Assembly: GCA_902796375.1 (NCBI GenBank) | Contig: CADBOW010000201.1 | Span: 1-9,700 of the forward strand | Direction: 5' to 3' | Origin: an uncultured Lachnospiraceae bacterium | Lineage (GTDB): Bacteria > Bacillota > Clostridia > Lachnospirales > Lachnospiraceae | Length of the DNA: 9,700 nucleotides | Shown here: positions 6,297 to 9,700 of the stretch, one piece after another | Numbering within the stretch: the stretch's first letter is position 1 | Layout: every line of letters starts with the position of its first letter | Notes under the pieces: generated by a model | Databases searched by the model: none | Told to the model about the DNA's origin: nothing | The model's input: only the letters and a program-made list of their open reading frames with translations | Translations under genes and position numbers: made by a program

Positions 6297-6989
6297 TTAC
6301 TGCGCCGATGTCTGTCCTAACTTAGCCTTTAATGCTGCAAGCTCATCCTGAACGGCTGCATCCGGAGCTGCATCATATTTTGCTGCAAGATTCTCTACTT
6401 CAGAGGAAGCTGCAGTCGTGTTCAACTCTGTTTCAGCATTGGCAAGATCAAGCATGGCATCTGCCTTAGCCTCCATACGCTCAAATGCTGCAATGCTTGC
6501 GCTGGAATCACCCACATTGGAGGTCATCTGGTTGATCTTCTGCTGTGTCTTAGCTACTTTGATCTTCGCCTTGATGGCATCCTTGCGGTCATTCAGAGCA
6601 TTGATATCATTTACCAGCTTGTCATGCATCTGACGCATCTTCATAGCGTTTGCAGCTGCCACATCATAGGTCTGCTGGAGGGACTGCTGCTTCGTCTGAA
6701 GCTTGGCCTTCTCGGTCAGGAACTTCGTAGCATCAGCATCATTTCCGGCTACAACAGCCTTCTCAGCGTAGGACTGCATCTTTGCGATCTCAGCATTGCA
6801 CTCATCCAGCTGGCGCTTAGCCCGAGCCTCATCTGCCATTACGGCTGCGGTCTCTTCCTTAACCTTGCCCAGATCTCTGGTCAGGTTCCGCATGGTCTGG
6901 TCGATCATCTTCTCCGGATCCTCTGCCTTGTCCAGAAGAGCGTTGATGTTAGAAGCCATAATGTCCTTAAATCTTGTCAAGATACCCAT
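6297..6989 (-). CDS. pspA: PspA/IM30 family membrane-stress protein
   Basis: This 230-residue, mostly helical protein starts with MGILTRFKDIMASNINALLDKAEDPEKM, the amphipathic helix and short turn typical of PspA/Vipp1/LiaH proteins (first stretch shown in parts: MGILTRFKDI, then the DKAEDPEKM turn). It continues as long Ala/Lys/Gln/Glu-rich coiled coil to about 190, with a short C-terminal helix (EVENLAAKYD...DELAALKAKL). The family polymerises on the inner face of the membrane and repairs damaged bilayers, as an ESCRT-III relative. AAAGGAGGA is about 9-10 bases before the ATG. A sigma-A-like promoter lies upstream. No PspF-type sigma-54 site, LiaRS genes or other psp genes are in the window. 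It forms an operon with pcrA, which is one base downstream. Confidence 0.94.
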   Translation of the reverse strand: MGILTRFKDIMASNINALLDKAEDPEKMIDQTMRNLTRDLGKVKEETAAVMADEARAKRQLDECNAEIAKMQSYAEKAVVAGNDADATKFLTEKAKLQTKQQSLQQTYDVAAANAMKMRQMHDKLVNDINALNDRKDAIKAKIKVAKTQQKINQMTSNVGDSSASIAAFERMEAKADAMLDLANAETELNTTAASSEVENLAAKYDAAPDAAVQDELAALKAKLGQTSAQ

Positions 6990-7016
6990 ATTGTAATCTT
7001 CCTCCTTTGTTCTGCA

Positions 7017-7035
7017 GATCCATACTGCATGGATC
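7017..7035 (-). other. Stem-loop in the pspA 5' leader
   Basis: GATCCAT (7017-7023) and ATGGATC (7029-7035) form a perfect 7-bp inverted repeat with a 5-base loop, between the predicted transcription start (about 7060) and the pspA ribosome binding site. It could stabilise the mRNA or be an operator half-site pair. No specific regulator is recognised. Confidence 0.45.
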
Positions 7036-7066
7036 CCCCTGTATTGGCCATAAGCCCGCTAGTCCT

Positions 7067-7095
7067 ATTATACATAGAATATACCACTTTTACAA
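7067..7095 (-). promoter_or_regulatory. Sigma-A-like promoter of pspA-pcrA
   Basis: The minus strand has TTGTAA (plus 7090-7095), a 17-bp spacer and a perfect TATAAT (7067-7072), directly after the stop codon of the nucleoside phosphorylase gene. No terminator hairpin is visible between that gene and this promoter, so some read-through is possible. Confidence 0.82.
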
Positions 7096-7104
7096 ATAGT
7101 ATTT

Positions 7105-8418
7105 TCACCTGGATCTTAAAATATCATAAATGATCGGCGTGTCCTCCGGCGGCTCCGCATCGATACTGTAAGCCCTCAGGAATCGGTCTTCCGCATCCTC
7201 CAGGACCCCTTCCCGGTTGGTGAAAAGCTCGGCCAGAACCTCTCCCTCCGAAACAGACTCCCCCAGCTTCTTCTTTACCAGGATCCCTGCCTCGGGATCG
7301 ATGGCCTCATCCTTCCTGCTGCGCCCTGCGCCCAGCATGACTGATACAAGTCCCACCTCCCCGGTATTGCATGCGGTAAGATATCCTGCCCGGGGGGCCC
7401 GGATCTCCTTCCGGAATGCAGTCTCGACTCCGACCCGGTCCAGGGCCGACGGATCTCCACCTGCTTCCTTCACATATGCTCTGAAGCGGTCCAGGGCCGA
7501 TCCGTTTTGCATCACCTCTGTTACGGCTTCGACTGCCGCCTCCCGGCTGTCCCTCGCCTGATCCGACATCTGCAGCATTTCCACTGCGATCCGGACCGAA
7601 AGCTCCACCAGTCTGGGCTCTCCGCCGCCCTTCAGAACCTCCACGGCCTCCTGCACCTCCAGTGCATTTCCCACCGCCCGGCCCAGGGGCTGGTTCATAT
7701 CCGATATCACAGCCGTCACTGCACGCCCTGTCATTTCCCCGATCCGGATCATCTGTCCGGCCAGTTCCTTCGCGGAGGAAAGCTCCGACATAAATGCCCC
7801 GCTTCCGCATTTCACATCCAGGACGATCCTGTCTGCACCCGCCGCAAGCTTCTTGCTCATGATACTGGATGCGATGAGGGGGATGGAATCCACCGTCGCC
7901 GTCACATCCCGCAATGCATACAGCAGCTTATCGGCCGGTGCCAGTTCCTTTGTCTGTGCGGCATCCACGAAGCCCACCCTGTTCAGGATCCGGAGAAACT
8001 CTTCCTCCGACAGCTCCGACCGCAGTCCGGGAATGCTTTCCAGCTTATCCACCGTGCCTCCGGTGAAGCCAAGTCCCCGTCCGCTCATTTTCGCAGTGGG
8101 AACCTGCAGCGCCGCAAGAACCGGCGCCACGATCAGGGTGGTCTTGTCTCCCACCCCGCCGGTGGAATGCTTGTCCAGCTTGGTACCCGGGATCTGTGCC
8201 AGACTCAGCTCTTCTCCGCTGGCGGCCATGGCCAGGGTCAGACAGCTGAGCTCCTCATCTGTCATCCCCTGAAACCAGACAGCCATCAGAAAGGCCGACA
8301 TCTGATAATCCGGTATATCACCTGCCGTATAGGCTGTGATCATTTCCCGGATCTCATCCTCCGTAAGCGGGATTTTATGCTTCTTTTTTTCGATCAGGTC
8401 GTACATCCTATATTTCAT
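7105..8418 (-). CDS. pdp: Pyrimidine-nucleoside phosphorylase
   Basis: This 437-residue cytosolic enzyme phosphorolyses uridine, thymidine or deoxyuridine to the base and (deoxy)ribose-1-phosphate in nucleoside salvage. The phosphate-binding KHSTGGVGD is at 83-91. The family signature SGRGLGFTGGTVDKLE is at 112-127. The catalytic set corresponding to E. coli thymidine phosphorylase His85, Arg171, Ser186 and Lys190 appears as H84, R170, S185 and K189. K110, just before MSGRG, is the residue typical of the broad-specificity Firmicutes enzyme, where thymidine-specific DeoA has Met, so I favour Pdp over DeoA. The position after GLG is Phe118 rather than the His I remember in E. coli and Bacillus. 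GAGGAA precedes the ATG by about 4 bases. The gene starts 24 bases after the EF-G-like gene and probably shares its transcript. No deoxyribose-phosphate aldolase or cytidine deaminase gene is in view. Confidence 0.95.
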   Translation of the reverse strand: MKYRMYDLIEKKKHKIPLTEDEIREMITAYTAGDIPDYQMSAFLMAVWFQGMTDEELSCLTLAMAASGEELSLAQIPGTKLDKHSTGGVGDKTTLIVAPVLAALQVPTAKMSGRGLGFTGGTVDKLESIPGLRSELSEEEFLRILNRVGFVDAAQTKELAPADKLLYALRDVTATVDSIPLIASSIMSKKLAAGADRIVLDVKCGSGAFMSELSSAKELAGQMIRIGEMTGRAVTAVISDMNQPLGRAVGNALEVQEAVEVLKGGGEPRLVELSVRIAVEMLQMSDQARDSREAAVEAVTEVMQNGSALDRFRAYVKEAGGDPSALDRVGVETAFRKEIRAPRAGYLTACNTGEVGLVSVMLGAGRSRKDEAIDPEAGILVKKKLGESVSEGEVLAELFTNREGVLEDAEDRFLRAYSIDAEPPEDTPIIYDILRSR

Positions 8419-8442
8419 AAAATTCCTCGCTTTATTCTAATC

Positions 8443-9700
8443 TCATTCCTTATCCTTGTTCCGCTCGATCTCCGCCTTGGCAACCTCATCCGGAGCCTGC
8501 TCATAACGTGCAAACTCATAGGAGAATACCGCACTTGCTCTGGTCATGGAGTAAAGCTTGGTATCATACTCATAAAGCTCCATATACGGGATCTCCGCCT
8601 GGATCTCCTGATTCCCGTTTCCGGTGGGGTTCATACCCAGAACCCGGGCTCTCCGCTTGTTCAGATCACACATAACATCACCGGTATACTCATCCGGTAC
8701 ATTTACGGTAAGGGATGCGATGGGCTCCAGCAGAACCGGCTTTGCTTCCATAAATCCCTTCTTGAAGGCCTGCTCGGTAGCAACCTTGAACGCAAGCTCG
8801 GAGGAGTCTACGGTATGATAGCTTCCGTCGTAAAGAACCACCTTTACGCCGGTAACCGGATATTTCGCCAGCGGTCCGCTCTTTACGGACTCGATGATAC
8901 CCTTTTCAACTGCCGGGAAGTAGTTCTTCGGAACGGCGCCGCCCACAACGATCTGCTCGAATACATATGGGGTCTCCATATCGCCCGAGGGCTCCATCTT
9001 GATCTTAACGTGACCGTACTGGCCGTGACCGCCGGACTGCTTTTTGTATTTATACTCGGTATCCGTCTTTCCGATAATGGTTTCCTTAAATGCGATGCGC
9101 GGTCTGGACAGCTGGATATCCACCTTGTACTTGTCAGCCAGGATATTTCTTACCACATCCAGATGGGTAGCACTGATACCGTAGATCAGTGTCTGTCCGT
9201 TATCGCTGTCATTCACGGTCTTCAGCGTAAGATCCTCCATCATCAGCTTTCCGATAGCCTGGGAGATCTTATCCTCATCCCCCTTCTTCACTGCCGAATA
9301 TGCCCGATATACATAAGGCTTGGAAATGGTGGTACGGATGTAGGTAACCGCATTCTTTCTGGTGGAAAGCGTATCTGTGGTCTGGCTCTCTGTCAGCTTA
9401 GCCAGCGCTCCGATATCACCTGCATGAAGCTCCTTCACCTCTTCCACCTTGTTTCCGAAGATGGTATACAGCTTTCCGAGGCGCTCGTCCGCATCTCTGT
9501 GATAGTTGTACAGAACATCCTCCGGCTTCAGTACACCGGAATTCACCTTGATCAGGGAATACTTACCGATATAGGGATCGGCGATGGTCTTGAAGATATA
9601 AGCGGACTTGGGCTTTGCGAAGTTGTAATCCGCCTCGAAGACTCCGTTGCTCTCGGTATCGATACCGGCAAGCTTGCACTGATCCGGGCTCGGGAAATAC
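8443..9700 (-). CDS. EF-G-like translation GTPase, FusA2 type (C-terminal part, cut by window edge)
   Basis: An open frame runs from the right edge (first whole codon at 9699) to the stop at 8443, giving 418 residues. It begins at YFPSPDQ, so the GTP-binding domain and real start lie outside. In order it shows EF-G domain II (KSAYIFKTIADPYIGKYSL onward), domain III (to about RPRIAFKETI), domain IV with KQSGGHGQYGHV and the loop DGSYHTVDSSELAFK, and domain V ending in an EFARYEQAPDEVA segment. The FKTIADP form of domain II and AGDIGALAKL fit the second EF-G paralogue of Firmicutes rather than the main translocase FusA. The domain III motif usually written GMGELHL reads GISATHL, and domain V has RRARV and LYSMT where canonical EF-G has RRG and LRSMT. 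Its exact role beyond ribosome-associated GTPase activity is unclear. An internal GTG at 9544-9546 is not the start. Confidence 0.9.
   Translation of the reverse strand, partial: YFPSPDQCKLAGIDTESNGVFEADYNFAKPKSAYIFKTIADPYIGKYSLIKVNSGVLKPEDVLYNYHRDADERLGKLYTIFGNKVEEVKELHAGDIGALAKLTESQTTDTLSTRKNAVTYIRTTISKPYVYRAYSAVKKGDEDKISQAIGKLMMEDLTLKTVNDSDNGQTLIYGISATHLDVVRNILADKYKVDIQLSRPRIAFKETIIGKTDTEYKYKKQSGGHGQYGHVKIKMEPSGDMETPYVFEQIVVGGAVPKNYFPAVEKGIIESVKSGPLAKYPVTGVKVVLYDGSYHTVDSSELAFKVATEQAFKKGFMEAKPVLLEPIASLTVNVPDEYTGDVMCDLNKRRARVLGMNPTGNGNQEIQAEIPYMELYEYDTKLYSMTRASAVFSYEFARYEQAPDEVAKAEIERNKDKE

Noticed and set aside
6624..7133. Plus-strand open frame of 169 codons with hydrophobic start
   Set aside because: It runs antisense through pspA and its promoter. 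The Leu-rich composition is what the complement of an Ala/Gln/Lys coiled-coil gene gives.
9544..9546. GTG as the start of the EF-G-like gene
   Set aside because: The frame continues open with EF-G domain II sequence (FKTIADPYIGKYSL) to the window edge, so the gene is merely cut by the edge.

Overview
The window looks like a chromosomal segment of a low-to-mid-GC Gram-positive bacterium, most likely a Clostridia member (Lachnospiraceae-like). The basis is PcrA-type rather than UvrD-type helicase features, a Firmicutes-type pyrimidine-nucleoside phosphorylase, an EF-G paralogue of the FusA2 type, strong AGGAGG ribosome binding sites, an elongator tRNA-Met resembling the Bacillus one, and a secreted leucine-rich-repeat protein with choline-binding-like repeats. 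This placement rests on family resemblance recalled from memory, not on a database search. Every gene is read from the minus strand, so the biological order runs from position 9700 down to 1. No mobile element, CRISPR array, rRNA or phage gene was seen.

Layout in reading order. (1) 9700-7105: the C-terminal part of an EF-G-like GTPase (cut by the window edge), then 24 bases later a pyrimidine-nucleoside phosphorylase. (2) 7095-4052: a sigma-A-like promoter, then pspA (membrane-stress scaffold) and pcrA (3'-5' DNA helicase) separated by one base; pcrA lacks a good ribosome binding site and is probably translationally coupled to pspA. (3) 4074-3684: an extended -10 promoter that starts inside the end of pcrA, a small one-pass membrane protein with a very acidic Asp/Phe-rich tail, and a hairpin terminator. 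(4) 3637-296: a three-gene operon encoding an HPr-kinase-like P-loop protein, an APH/choline-kinase-fold phosphotransferase, and a secreted EF-hand/LRR/cell-wall-binding protein, closed by a 13-bp-stem terminator. (5) 287-11: a perfect-consensus promoter driving tRNA-Val(TAC), a terminator-like hairpin, and tRNA-Met(CAT).

The EF-G, nucleoside phosphorylase, PspA and PcrA genes are housekeeping. The accessory part worth attention is the kinase/kinase/surface-protein operon together with the small acidic membrane protein before it. Its genes overlap or nearly touch, which suggests a joint function, possibly phosphorylation of a protein, peptide or cell-envelope glycan. No precursor peptide, PqqD, radical-SAM or transporter gene is visible in the window to settle this.
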